Positions 43,215 through 50,447 of a stretch of 64,000 bases of DNA are shown here, piece after piece (positions within the stretch are counted from its first letter, which is position 1; every line of letters begins with the position of its first letter). The notes under the pieces were generated by a model. It was not told the DNA's origin. It saw only the letters and a list, made by a program, of their open reading frames with translations, and ran no database searches. The DNA is from Nonomuraea africana (GTDB lineage: Bacteria; Actinomycetota; Actinomycetes; Streptosporangiales; Streptosporangiaceae): assembly GCF_014873535.1 (NCBI RefSeq), contig NZ_JADBEF010000001.1, forward strand, positions 1,488,001-1,552,000, in the 5' to 3' direction. The translations under genes were made by a program, and so were the position numbers.

Positions 43215-43819
43215 TTCATCGCCGTGACCACGGCGGCCGCCCTGTTGTCCACGCCGAGCTTGCCGAAGACGTGCCGCAGGTGCGTCTTGACCGTGGTCTC
43301 GCTGATCAGCAGCCGCCTGGCGATCTCCTTGTTGCCCGCCCCCGCGGCGACCAGGCGCAGCACCTCCAGCTCGCGCGGGCTCGGCTCGGCCCGCTCGCGC
43401 AGGCCGAGCAGCCTGGACGTGATCGAGGGGGCGATCATCGGATGTCCGTGCGCCGCCGTGCGGACCGCCTTGTGCAGCTCCTCGCGTGGCGCGTCCTTCA
43501 GCAGGTAGCCGACCACGCCGTGCGCCAGCGCCCTGGAGACGTCCTCGTCGGAGTCGTAGGTGGTCAGCACGATCACCCTGATCTCCGGACGCTCGGCCCG
43601 CAGCCTCCTGATCGCGCCCACCCCGTCGAGCCCCGGCATCCGCAGGTCCATGAGCACCACGTCGGGCCGGGCGCGCTCGGCCAGCACCAGCGCCGCGTGC
43701 CCGTCGCCCGCCTCTGCCACCACCTCGATGTCGGGCACGCCGTGGAACATGCCACGCAGCCCGTCGCGCACCACCGGGTGGTCGTCGACGATCATCAGGC
43801 GCAGGGGATGCTCACGCAC
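43199..43819 (-). CDS. NarL/LuxR-family response regulator
   Basis: 206 residues: receiver domain (acidic pair DD at 12-13, phospho-acceptor Asp 58 in VVLMDLRMPG, TTYDSDEDV switch region, lysine in GYLLKDAP) and C-terminal LuxR HTH (LSPRELEVLRLVAAG-like start; NKEIARRLLISETTVKTHLR). GTG 43819 overlaps the end of the histidine kinase gene by 25 bp; an ATG eight codons later, overlapping the kinase stop as TGATG, is an alternative but would cut into the first strand. It is the last gene of an ABC-permease-kinase-regulator operon and probably controls the exporter encoded in the same operon. Confidence 0.92.
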   Translation of the reverse strand: MREHPLRLMIVDDHPVVRDGLRGMFHGVPDIEVVAEAGDGHAALVLAERARPDVVLMDLRMPGLDGVGAIRRLRAERPEIRVIVLTTYDSDEDVSRALAHGVVGYLLKDAPREELHKAVRTAAHGHPMIAPSITSRLLGLRERAEPSPRELEVLRLVAAGAGNKEIARRLLISETTVKTHLRHVFGKLGVDNRAAAVVTAMKRGLI

Positions 43820-44922
43820 AGCGCCGTCCCCTCTCCCCGCGCCGACTCCACCGTGACCGCGCCGCCCACGCGAGCCGCCCGCTCCCGCATCACGGCCAGC
43901 CCGTAGCCGCCCTCCCGTCCCGGGTCATCGAACCTGGTGCCGTCGAACCCGGCGCCGTCGAATCCGGCGCCGTCGAATCCGGTGCCGTCGTCCAGCACGT
44001 CGAGCGTGACCTCCCCGTCCATGTACGTCAGCGTGAGCGCCACCGAGGCCGCCCGCGCGTGCCTGGCCACGTTGGCCAGGCCCTCCTGCGCCGCGCGCAG
44101 CAGCACGACCTCCACCTCGGGGGCGAGCGGGCGGGGCGGCCCGCTGACCGCCATCCGGGCGCGAATGCCGCTCTCCGCCGACCAGCGCCTGGCCACGCCC
44201 GCCAGCGCGAGGTCGAGCCGCTCCCTGCGCAGCGGTTCGGGCCGCAGCTGGTGCACCGACCTGCGCGCCTCCGCCAGGCTCTCCCTCGCCAGCCGCTTCG
44301 CGCCGGCGATCCGCTCCCGTACGGCCGCCAGGTCGTCGCCCGCCTGCTCGGCCGCCTCCAGCTGGGTGATCACCCCGCTGAACCCCTGCGCCAGCGTGTC
44401 GTGGATCTCCCCTGCGAGCCTGGTCCGCTCCTCCAGCACCCCGAGCTCCCTGTTGCGCTCACCGGCCTTGACCAGAAAGTTGGCGAACCACCCCATCAGG
44501 ACGGCCAGCGCGATGCCGCCGAGGAGCGAGGCGGCCCTGGAGGGATCCCTGGTGATCTCGGCCAGGCCACCGGAGGCGGTGAAGGCCGTCGTCACGAGCG
44601 CCGCCGCGCCGCCGTACGCCCATCTGCCGGGAAGCAGGAGGTACGGCAGCGGCAGCATGCCGAAGATCAGAGTCTCGTAGGCGGGATCGAGGACGATCAG
44701 CAGCGCCATGAGCGCGATGAGCACCGCCAGGTGCCAGGCCATGGGGTGCAGCCGCTCGAACCTGTCCTTGCCGCGGACGACGAAGAGCCAGTAGTAGAGC
44801 CCCATCGCCGCGGCCACCGCCCACGTGAGCGTCCTGTCCTCGCGGCCGGTCAGTGCCGGGACGGTCAGGCACGCGTAGAAGAGCACGTGGAAGGCCCGAT
44901 ACCACCTGGCCCCTTCGTCCAT
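43795..44922 (-). CDS. Sensor histidine kinase (HPK7/NarX-DesK type)
   Basis: 375 residues with about six transmembrane helices in the first 150 (LTWAVAAAMGLYYWLFVV; LAVLIALMALLIVL; LLGGIALAVLMGWFANFLV) and no large external domain, so it probably senses the membrane or the adjacent exporter. The HisKA_3 box ERTRLAGEIHDTLAQGF places the phosphorylated His near residue 173. In the HATPase domain the N box (LANVARHARAAS) and G1 box (LDDGTGFD) are followed by a repeated G-A-G-F-D segment in the ATP lid before the G2 box GYGLAVMRERA. Starts 1 bp after the permease stop and overlaps the response regulator. Confidence 0.9.
   Translation of the reverse strand: MDEGARWYRAFHVLFYACLTVPALTGREDRTLTWAVAAAMGLYYWLFVVRGKDRFERLHPMAWHLAVLIALMALLIVLDPAYETLIFGMLPLPYLLLPGRWAYGGAAALVTTAFTASGGLAEITRDPSRAASLLGGIALAVLMGWFANFLVKAGERNRELGVLEERTRLAGEIHDTLAQGFSGVITQLEAAEQAGDDLAAVRERIAGAKRLARESLAEARRSVHQLRPEPLRRERLDLALAGVARRWSAESGIRARMAVSGPPRPLAPEVEVVLLRAAQEGLANVARHARAASVALTLTYMDGEVTLDVLDDGTGFDGAGFDGAGFDGTRFDDPGREGGYGLAVMRERAARVGGAVTVESARGEGTALCVSIPCA
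43936..43986 (-). repeat. 15-bp tandem repeat in histidine kinase ATP lid
   Basis: Three 15-bp units plus a partial fourth start at 43936, 43951, 43966 and 43981; the second and third are identical (GGCGCCGTCGAATCC on the plus strand). They encode repeated GFDGA units between the G1 and G2 boxes of the ATPase domain. Confidence 0.9.
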
Positions 44923-44923
44923 C

Positions 44924-45622
44924 TCACTCCCAGCGGAACAGCGCGGCCGAAATCGCGGTGGACACCACGATTATCCCCGTGAGCGCCAGCAGGGGAAGCG
45001 CCGTGGGCGTCCCCGCCCAGCCCTCGCGCAGCGCGGTGACCGCGGGGCCGAGCGGCAGGTACTCGCCGATCGCGCGCAGCGACGCGGGCAGTCCCTCCCT
45101 GGGGATCGCCGCCCCGCTGAGGAAGATCATCGGAAACATGACCATGAGCCCGAGGAGGTCGGCCACCCTGACCGTGCGCGCGACGGCGGCGATCAGGAAC
45201 CCGAGCGAGCAGGTCATCAGCACGGTCAGCACGAAGGCCAGCGCCAGCGGGGCCGGATGCGCGGGAGCGTCCACCCCGAAGGCGGCCATGGCCGCGACCA
45301 CGATGACGGCCGCGCCCGCCAGCCCCATGACCAGCTGCGCCACCACCTGGGCGGCCAGGACGGCCAGCGGCACGATCGGCGTGGTGGCCAGCCGGCGCAG
45401 AACCTTGCGCTCGCGGTAGGTCACCACGAAGCCGGGGAGCGCGGAGATCCCGCCGATGGCCAGGATCATGGCCAGGTAGCTCGGCACGAGCACCCCCATC
45501 CTGTCGCTGCCGGTGTGGAGCACCAGCAGCATCAGCGGGAAGGCCACCATGAAGAAGAGCGTGCCGGAGTCGCGGGACAGCAGGGTCAGCTCGGTGGCCG
45601 ACATGCGGGTGAAGGCTCTCAT
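44924..45622 (-). CDS. ABC-2 type exporter permease
   Basis: 232 residues with about six helices: LFFMVAFPLMLLVLHTG near the start, YLAMILAIGGISALPGFVV, AAVIVVAAMAAFGV, and a C-terminal LLALTGIIVVSTAISAALF. The FLSGAAIPREGLPASLRAIG segment before the last helix is the hallmark of ABC-2/DrrB-like permeases. ATG 45622 overlaps the ATPase stop as ATGA. Paired with the preceding ATPase and followed by a two-component system, a layout seen in antibiotic- or lipid-responsive exporters. Confidence 0.9.
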   Translation of the reverse strand: MRAFTRMSATELTLLSRDSGTLFFMVAFPLMLLVLHTGSDRMGVLVPSYLAMILAIGGISALPGFVVTYRERKVLRRLATTPIVPLAVLAAQVVAQLVMGLAGAAVIVVAAMAAFGVDAPAHPAPLALAFVLTVLMTCSLGFLIAAVARTVRVADLLGLMVMFPMIFLSGAAIPREGLPASLRAIGEYLPLGPAVTALREGWAGTPTALPLLALTGIIVVSTAISAALFRWE

Positions 45623-46323
45623 CGGACCAGCTCCAGGTAGGCGTCGTCCAGGGAGCTCGTCCCCGTGGCGGTCATGAGCTCGGCGGGGGTGCCGAGCGAG
45701 GCGATCCTCCCCCTGACGAAGACGGCGATCCTGTCGCACAGCGCCTCGGCCTCGTCCATGAAGTGGCTGACCAGCACGACGGTGACGCCCGCGGTCTTGA
45801 GCTCGCCCACCAGCGCCCAGGTCTCGCGCCTGGCGACGGGGTCGAGCCCGGTGGTGAGCTCGTCGAGGATCACCAGCTCCGGCCTGCCGACCAGGGCCAG
45901 CGCGATCTGCAGGCGCTGGCGCTGGCCGCCCGACAGGTCGCCGTAGGCCTTGCGCGCCAGAGGGGCGAGCCCCCAGCGCTCCATCACCTTCCGCCAGTCC
46001 TCGGGGCGCCGGTAGAAGGCCGCGAAGAGCCTGAGCGCCTCCGCGACCTTGAGCCGGTCGGGCAGCCCGGCCTCCTGGAGCTGGACGCCGATCCGCTCGG
46101 CGAGCGCGCGGCGGTGGCGCGCGGGGTCGAGCCCGAGCACCTCGACCGATCCCGCGTCGGGGCGGCGCAGGCCCGACAGGCACTCGACCGTGGTGGTCTT
46201 GCCCGCCCCGTTGTGCCCGACGACGCCTAAGGTCTCCCCGGCGCCGACGGTGAACGACACGTCGTCGACGGCGACGTTCCGTCCGTACGTCCTGCGTAGT
46301 CCGTTGACTCGTATGGCTGTCAT
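45619..46323 (-). CDS. ABC exporter ATPase
   Basis: 234 residues, a single nucleotide-binding domain: Walker A GHNGAGKTTT, Q-loop GVQLQEAGLP, signature LSGGQRQRLQIALAL, Walker B LVILDELTTGLDP and H-loop VLVSHFMDEAEALCD. First gene of the ATPase-permease-kinase-regulator operon. Walker B ends DELTTGLD rather than the common DEPTTGLD, a mild variant. The transported substrate is unknown. Confidence 0.92.
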   Translation of the reverse strand: MTAIRVNGLRRTYGRNVAVDDVSFTVGAGETLGVVGHNGAGKTTTVECLSGLRRPDAGSVEVLGLDPARHRRALAERIGVQLQEAGLPDRLKVAEALRLFAAFYRRPEDWRKVMERWGLAPLARKAYGDLSGGQRQRLQIALALVGRPELVILDELTTGLDPVARRETWALVGELKTAGVTVVLVSHFMDEAEALCDRIAVFVRGRIASLGTPAELMTATGTSSLDDAYLELVR

Positions 46324-46403
46324 GCCGCAAGCCTCGCCGCGGGGCGGGCTCCCGGCATCGACCTGGACGGCGCCCCCGCATCGTCCTTTCGGACGATGGG
46401 GAG

Positions 46404-47261
46404 CTATTCGGCCTTCCTGAACTGCGCGATCGCGATGCCCAGCAGGGCCGCGCCGATCAGCGCCACCAGGCCGAGCTCGACGGCCACGGGCACCTGCCAG
46501 CCGTACCACTGGACGCCGGGGTTGAGCACCGCGTCGACCTGCGGAGGGATGTCGAGGTGGGCGAAGACCGCCTGGCGCATCGGGTCGACGGCGTAGGTGA
46601 GCGGGTTGACCGTGGTCAGCAGGTGCAGCCACGAGGGCAGGTTGGCCAGCGGGAACATCGCGCCCGACAGGAACATCATCGGCATGATCGCCATCTGCAT
46701 CAGGCCGAAGAAGGTCTGCATGTTGCGCATGCGGGCGGCCAGCGTGACCCCGAAGGCGGTGATCGTGAACGCCGCGAGGAACATCTCTCCCAGCAGCGTC
46801 AGCATCAGCCCCGGCGAGTACGGCACGCCCACCAGCCCGGCCATCGCCAGGATGATGAGGCCCTGCGCGCAGGCCACGACCGCCCCGCCGAGGCACTTGC
46901 CGACCACGATCGCGCCGCGCGAGACCGGCGCCACGAGCATCTCGCGCAGGAAGCCGAACTCCCTGTCCCACACGATCGAGCCCGCCGAGAACATCGCGGT
47001 CATGATGACCGTCATCGAGATCATGCCGGGGTACATGAACGTGCGGAAGTCGACGCCGGGGATGGAGCCGCTCACCAGTGTGCCGAGGCCGGTGCCCATC
47101 ACGAACAGCCACAGCACCGGCTGGACCAGCATCGACAGCATGCGCGTGCGGTCGCTGACGAAGCGCAGCATCTCGCGGTGCAGCACCACCTTGACCGCCC
47201 GCAGGTCGTGTCCCGCGCCGGAGGCGGGTATCCGGACGTCCACCACGCCGGTCGCCGTCAT
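46404..47261 (-). CDS. ABC-2 exporter permease (DrrB-like)
   Basis: 285 residues. Typical DrrB features: MLSMLVQPVLWLFVMGTGLG, the conserved YPGMISMTVIMTAMFSAGSI segment, WDREFGFLREMLVAPVSR, and FLSGAMFPLANLPSWLHLL before the final helices. ATG 47261 overlaps the stop of the ATPase gene as ATGA; an upstream ATG at 47285 would overlap further. Daunorubicin-type exporters expel hydrophobic drugs; here the cargo is unassigned. Confidence 0.92.
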   Translation of the reverse strand: MTATGVVDVRIPASGAGHDLRAVKVVLHREMLRFVSDRTRMLSMLVQPVLWLFVMGTGLGTLVSGSIPGVDFRTFMYPGMISMTVIMTAMFSAGSIVWDREFGFLREMLVAPVSRGAIVVGKCLGGAVVACAQGLIILAMAGLVGVPYSPGLMLTLLGEMFLAAFTITAFGVTLAARMRNMQTFFGLMQMAIMPMMFLSGAMFPLANLPSWLHLLTTVNPLTYAVDPMRQAVFAHLDIPPQVDAVLNPGVQWYGWQVPVAVELGLVALIGAALLGIAIAQFRKAE

Positions 47262-48223
47262 CGCCTCGCCATCGCCTTCATCCACTCGTTGCCCGAGCCG
47301 GACTCCGCGTCCCTGATCGTGGAGCCCGTGTAGGACATGAACACATCGTCGAGCGAGGGCCTCGACACGCTCACCGCCTTGATGGGCAGCCCCAGCTCGG
47401 CGAACAGGCGGGGCACGAACTCCTCGCCCGAGGCCACCGCGAACGTCACCGCGCCCTCGTGGACGGCCGCCTCGAGGCCGAACCGCTCCTGGAGCGCCGC
47501 GATGGCCCTGGCGTCGTCGCCGGTGTGGATCTGCACCCTGTCCTTGCCGACGCTGGCCTTCAGCGCCTCCGGTGAGTCGATGACCACGATCTCGCCGTGG
47601 TCGATGATCGCGATCCGGTCGCAGTACTCGGCCTCGTCCATGTAGTGCGTCGTCATGAAGATCGTGATGTCCTCCTTGTGACGCAGCTTGTTGATGTATC
47701 CCCAGATGGCCGACCTGGTCTGCGGGTCGAGGCCGACGGTCGGCTCGTCGAGGAAGAGCACGCGGGGCGAGTGCAACAGGCCGCGCGCGATCTCCAGGCG
47801 CCGCTTCATGCCGCCGGAGAAGGTCATCACCTTGGCGTCCTTGCGGTCCCAGAGCGCCACCATCTCCATGACCTGCCTGATGCGGTCGCCGACCAGTTGC
47901 TTCGGCACGCCGTACAGCTCGGCGTGGAAACGGAGGTTCTGCTCGGCGGTCAGGTAGCCGTCGAGCGTCGGGTCCTGGAAGACCAGCCCGATGTTGCGCC
48001 GCACCTGGTCGCGCTCCCTGACCACGTCGTGTCCCGCGACGCTCGCGCTGCCGCCCGTGGGGTTGACCAGCGTGCAGAGCATGCTGATCGTGGTGGTCTT
48101 GCCCGCGCCGTTGGGGCCGAGGAAGCCGAAGACCTCGCCGGGCCGCACCTCGAAGTCGACGCCCTTGACGGCCTCGACCTTGCCGTAGGTCTTCTTCAGG
48201 CCCTTCACCGTGACCGCGCTCAT
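47258..48223 (-). CDS. ABC exporter ATPase (DrrA-like)
   Basis: 321 residues: Walker A GPNGAGKTTTISML, Q-loop LVFQDPTLDGYLT, signature FSGGMKRRLEIARGL, Walker B VLFLDEPTVGLDPQ and H-loop TTHYMDEAEYCD. The C-terminal regulatory extension ends in LDDVFMSYTGSTIRD, the DrrA-type Y-x-G-x-x-I/L-R/D motif. It forms a two-gene exporter unit with the downstream permease. The 86-bp gap to the upstream tetR gene carries two inverted repeats and probably its own promoter. Confidence 0.93.
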   Translation of the reverse strand: MSAVTVKGLKKTYGKVEAVKGVDFEVRPGEVFGFLGPNGAGKTTTISMLCTLVNPTGGSASVAGHDVVRERDQVRRNIGLVFQDPTLDGYLTAEQNLRFHAELYGVPKQLVGDRIRQVMEMVALWDRKDAKVMTFSGGMKRRLEIARGLLHSPRVLFLDEPTVGLDPQTRSAIWGYINKLRHKEDITIFMTTHYMDEAEYCDRIAIIDHGEIVVIDSPEALKASVGKDRVQIHTGDDARAIAALQERFGLEAAVHEGAVTFAVASGEEFVPRLFAELGLPIKAVSVSRPSLDDVFMSYTGSTIRDAESGSGNEWMKAMARR

Positions 48224-48257
48224 ACGCCCTCCGCCGCCCCGACTATCGATACTTCAA

Positions 48258-48314
48258 AGATATATCTAGACAATGGAGACAGCAAGGCCCGGCGTTTTGT
48301 TAAGGGTCATTAAC
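48258..48314. promoter_or_regulatory. Exporter promoter with palindrome and candidate TetR half-site pair
   Basis: AGATATATCT (48258-48267) is a perfect palindrome in an AT-rich patch about 40 bp upstream of drrA. GTTAA-GGGTCA-TTAAC (48299-48314) is an inverted pair with exactly the half-site and 6-nt spacing found in the operator upstream of tetR (48902-48917). The match suggests the TetR protein binds here too. Confidence 0.5.
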
Positions 48315-48888
48315 TGAGCGTGGACAGAGCCGCGCGGGCCATCGCGCGCAGGAGCTCGCGCATCGCCTCGGGCGGCAGCTCACCCGCGCTGTGCGGCGTC
48401 GAGTTGAGCAGTCCGAACGCCGCGTGCGTCGCGGCCCGCAGGCGCGGCGGCGGGCAGCCGGGGTGCAACTCCGCCAGGACGGTCACCCACTCCTCGACGT
48501 AGAGCCGCTGCAGGCGCCTGATCTGTCGCCGGTGCGGCTCGGGCACATTGCCCAACTCCCTGTCGTGCACCGTGATCAGCGCGGGCTGCTCCAGCGCGAA
48601 CGTGATCTGAGTGTCGAGCAGCGCCTCCAGCGCCTCCGACGGATCCACCGCGGAGGTGACCACCGCGACCGCCGCCTCGCGCAGGCGCGTGCTCACGTCG
48701 GTGAGCATCTCGGTCAGCAGCGCCTCCTTGCCGCTGAAGTGGCGGTAGAGCGCGGGACCCGAGACACCGACCGCGCCGCCGATGTCCTCGATGGACACCC
48801 CGTGGTACCCGCGCGCGGCGAACAGGGTCGCGGCGGCCTCCAGGATCTCGGTGCGGCGATTTCGGGTAGGGGTTCTCACATCTCGCAT
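48310..48888 (-). CDS. TetR/AcrR family transcriptional regulator
   Basis: 192 residues from ATG 48888 (GTG 48897 is in frame, but would fall before the expected transcription start). N-terminal TetR HTH: RRTEILEAAATLFAARGYHGVSIEDIGGAVGVSGPALYRHFSGKEALL. The ligand-binding domain is helical (DTQITFALEQPALITVHDREL). In several actinobacteria regulators of this type sit divergent from acyl-CoA carboxylase/leucine catabolic genes, as here. A 20-bp palindrome lies between the two start codons, and a related site follows the gene in front of the DrrAB exporter, so it probably represses both. The inducer may be an acyl-CoA; that is inference. Confidence 0.92.
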   Translation of the reverse strand: MRDVRTPTRNRRTEILEAAATLFAARGYHGVSIEDIGGAVGVSGPALYRHFSGKEALLTEMLTDVSTRLREAAVAVVTSAVDPSEALEALLDTQITFALEQPALITVHDRELGNVPEPHRRQIRRLQRLYVEEWVTVLAELHPGCPPPRLRAATHAAFGLLNSTPHSAGELPPEAMRELLRAMARAALSTLS

Positions 48889-48890
48889 TC

Positions 48891-48926
48891 TAGACACAGA
48901 GGTTAATGATGATTAACCTTCTGGGC
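48891..48926. promoter_or_regulatory. Divergent promoter with 20-bp TetR operator
   Basis: AGGTTAATgatgATTAACCT (48900-48919) is a perfect inverted repeat with 8-bp arms. Plus strand: -35 TAGACA (48891-48896), 17-bp spacer and -10 TAACCT (48914-48919), whose start would fall at about 48926, next to ATG 48927. The mirror-image TAACCT on the minus strand (48905-48900) is the likely -10 of tetR. One palindrome thus supplies both -10 elements. Confidence 0.7.
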
Positions 48927-50447
48927 ATGTTCAAGCGCAACGCCGAGGTCAACGAGCGCCTGGCGGCCGAGCTGCGTGAGCGCCTGGCCGAGGCCGCGAA
49001 GGGTGGCCCCGAGCGGTCCCGGCAGCGCCATGTCGAGCGCGGCAAGCTGCTGCCGCGCGACAGGGTCGACGGCCTGCTCGACCCCGGGTCCCGCTTCCTG
49101 GAGCTGTCGCCGCTGGCGGCCAACGGCCTCTACGACGACCAGGCCCCCGCCGCGGGCATCATCACGGGAGTCGGCAGGGTGTCGGGCCGCGAGTGCGTGG
49201 TCGTGGCCAACGACGCCACGGTCAAGGGCGGCACCTACTACCCGATGACCGTGAAGAAGCACCTCAGGGCACAGGAGGTGGCGCTGCAGAACCACCTGCC
49301 CTGCCTCTACCTGGTCGACTCGGGCGGCGCCTTCCTGCCGAAGCAGGACGAGGTCTTCCCCGACCGCGAGCACTTCGGGCGGATCTTCTACAACCAGGCC
49401 ACGATGTCGGCGCGCGGCATCCCGCAGATCGCCGCGGTCCTCGGCTCCTGCACGGCGGGCGGCGCCTACGTCCCCGCGATGAGCGACGAGGCCGTCATCG
49501 TGCGCGACCAGGGCACGATCTTCCTCGGCGGGCCCCCGCTGGTGAAGGCGGCCACGGGGGAGGAGGTCACCGCCGAGGAGCTCGGCGGCGGCGACCTGCA
49601 CGCGCGCGTCAGCGGCGTCACCGACCACCTGGCGGAGGACGACGCGCACGCGCTCGCCATCGTCCGCGACATCGTCGCGACGCTCGCGCCGAAGCCCGCC
49701 TGCCCCTGGGAGCGCGCCGCCGCGGAGGAGCCCGACCTCGATCCGCGGGAGCTGTACGGCATCGTGCCGCCCGACCCCCGCACGCCCTACGACGTCCGCG
49801 AGGTCGTCCGCCGCATCGTCGACGGCTCGCGCTTCCTGGAGTTCAAGGCCGAGTACGGCACCACGCTGGTCACCGGCTTCGCCCACATCCACGGCCACCC
49901 CGTCGGGATCGTGGCCAACAACGGCATCCTGTTCAGCGAGTCGGCGCTGAAGGGCGCGCACTTCATCGAGCTGTGCGACCGGCGGAAGATCCCTCTGGTC
50001 TTCCTGCAGAACATCAGCGGCTTCATGGTCGGCAAGGCCTACGAGGCGGGCGGCATCGCCAAGCACGGCGCGAAGATGGTGACCGCGGTGTCGTGCGCGC
50101 GGGTGCCGAAGTTCACCGTCGTGATCGGCGGGTCGTTCGGGGCCGGCAACTACGCGATGGCGGGCAGGGCGTACTCACCCAGGTTCCTGTGGATGTGGCC
50201 CAACGCCCGCATCTCGGTCATGGGCGGCGAGCAGGCGGCCACCGTGCTCACCACGGTCGGCAACGCGGACGCCGACGCGATCAGGGCGCAGTACGAACAC
50301 CAGGGCAACCCCTACTACTCGACGGCCAGGCTGTGGGACGACGGCGTGATCGACCCCATCGACACCCGCACCGTCCTCGGGCTCGGGCTGTCGGCGGCGG
50401 CCAACGCGCCGCTCGACCCCATCGGCTACGGCGTCTTCCGGATGTGA
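48927..50447 (+). CDS. Acyl-CoA carboxylase beta (carboxyltransferase) subunit, methylcrotonyl-CoA type
   Basis: 506 residues. Start ATG 48927 is chosen because the promoter geometry puts +1 at about 48926; ATG 48906 is in frame but inside the operator. Carboxyltransferase motifs: [20 protein letters not shown] opening, [51 protein letters not shown] and [20 protein letters not shown]. The close match of these segments to MccB/AccD1-type sequences and the HMG-CoA lyase downstream favour methylcrotonyl-CoA over propionyl-CoA as substrate. The alpha subunit start overlaps its stop (TGATG). Confidence 0.9.
   Translation: MFKRNAEVNERLAAELRERLAEAAKGGPERSRQRHVERGKLLPRDRVDGLLDPGSRFLELSPLAANGLYDDQAPAAGIITGVGRVSGRECVVVANDATVKGGTYYPMTVKKHLRAQEVALQNHLPCLYLVDSGGAFLPKQDEVFPDREHFGRIFYNQATMSARGIPQIAAVLGSCTAGGAYVPAMSDEAVIVRDQGTIFLGGPPLVKAATGEEVTAEELGGGDLHARVSGVTDHLAEDDAHALAIVRDIVATLAPKPACPWERAAAEEPDLDPRELYGIVPPDPRTPYDVREVVRRIVDGSRFLEFKAEYGTTLVTGFAHIHGHPVGIVANNGILFSESALKGAHFIELCDRRKIPLVFLQNISGFMVGKAYEAGGIAKHGAKMVTAVSCARVPKFTVVIGGSFGAGNYAMAGRAYSPRFLWMWPNARISVMGGEQAATVLTTVGNADADAIRAQYEHQGNPYYSTARLWDDGVIDPIDTRTVLGLGLSAAANAPLDPIGYGVFRM

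Noticed and set aside
46404..48223. Part of a secondary-metabolite cluster because of the DrrAB exporter and LAL regulator
   Set aside because: No PKS, NRPS, terpene or RiPP biosynthetic gene lies in the window.
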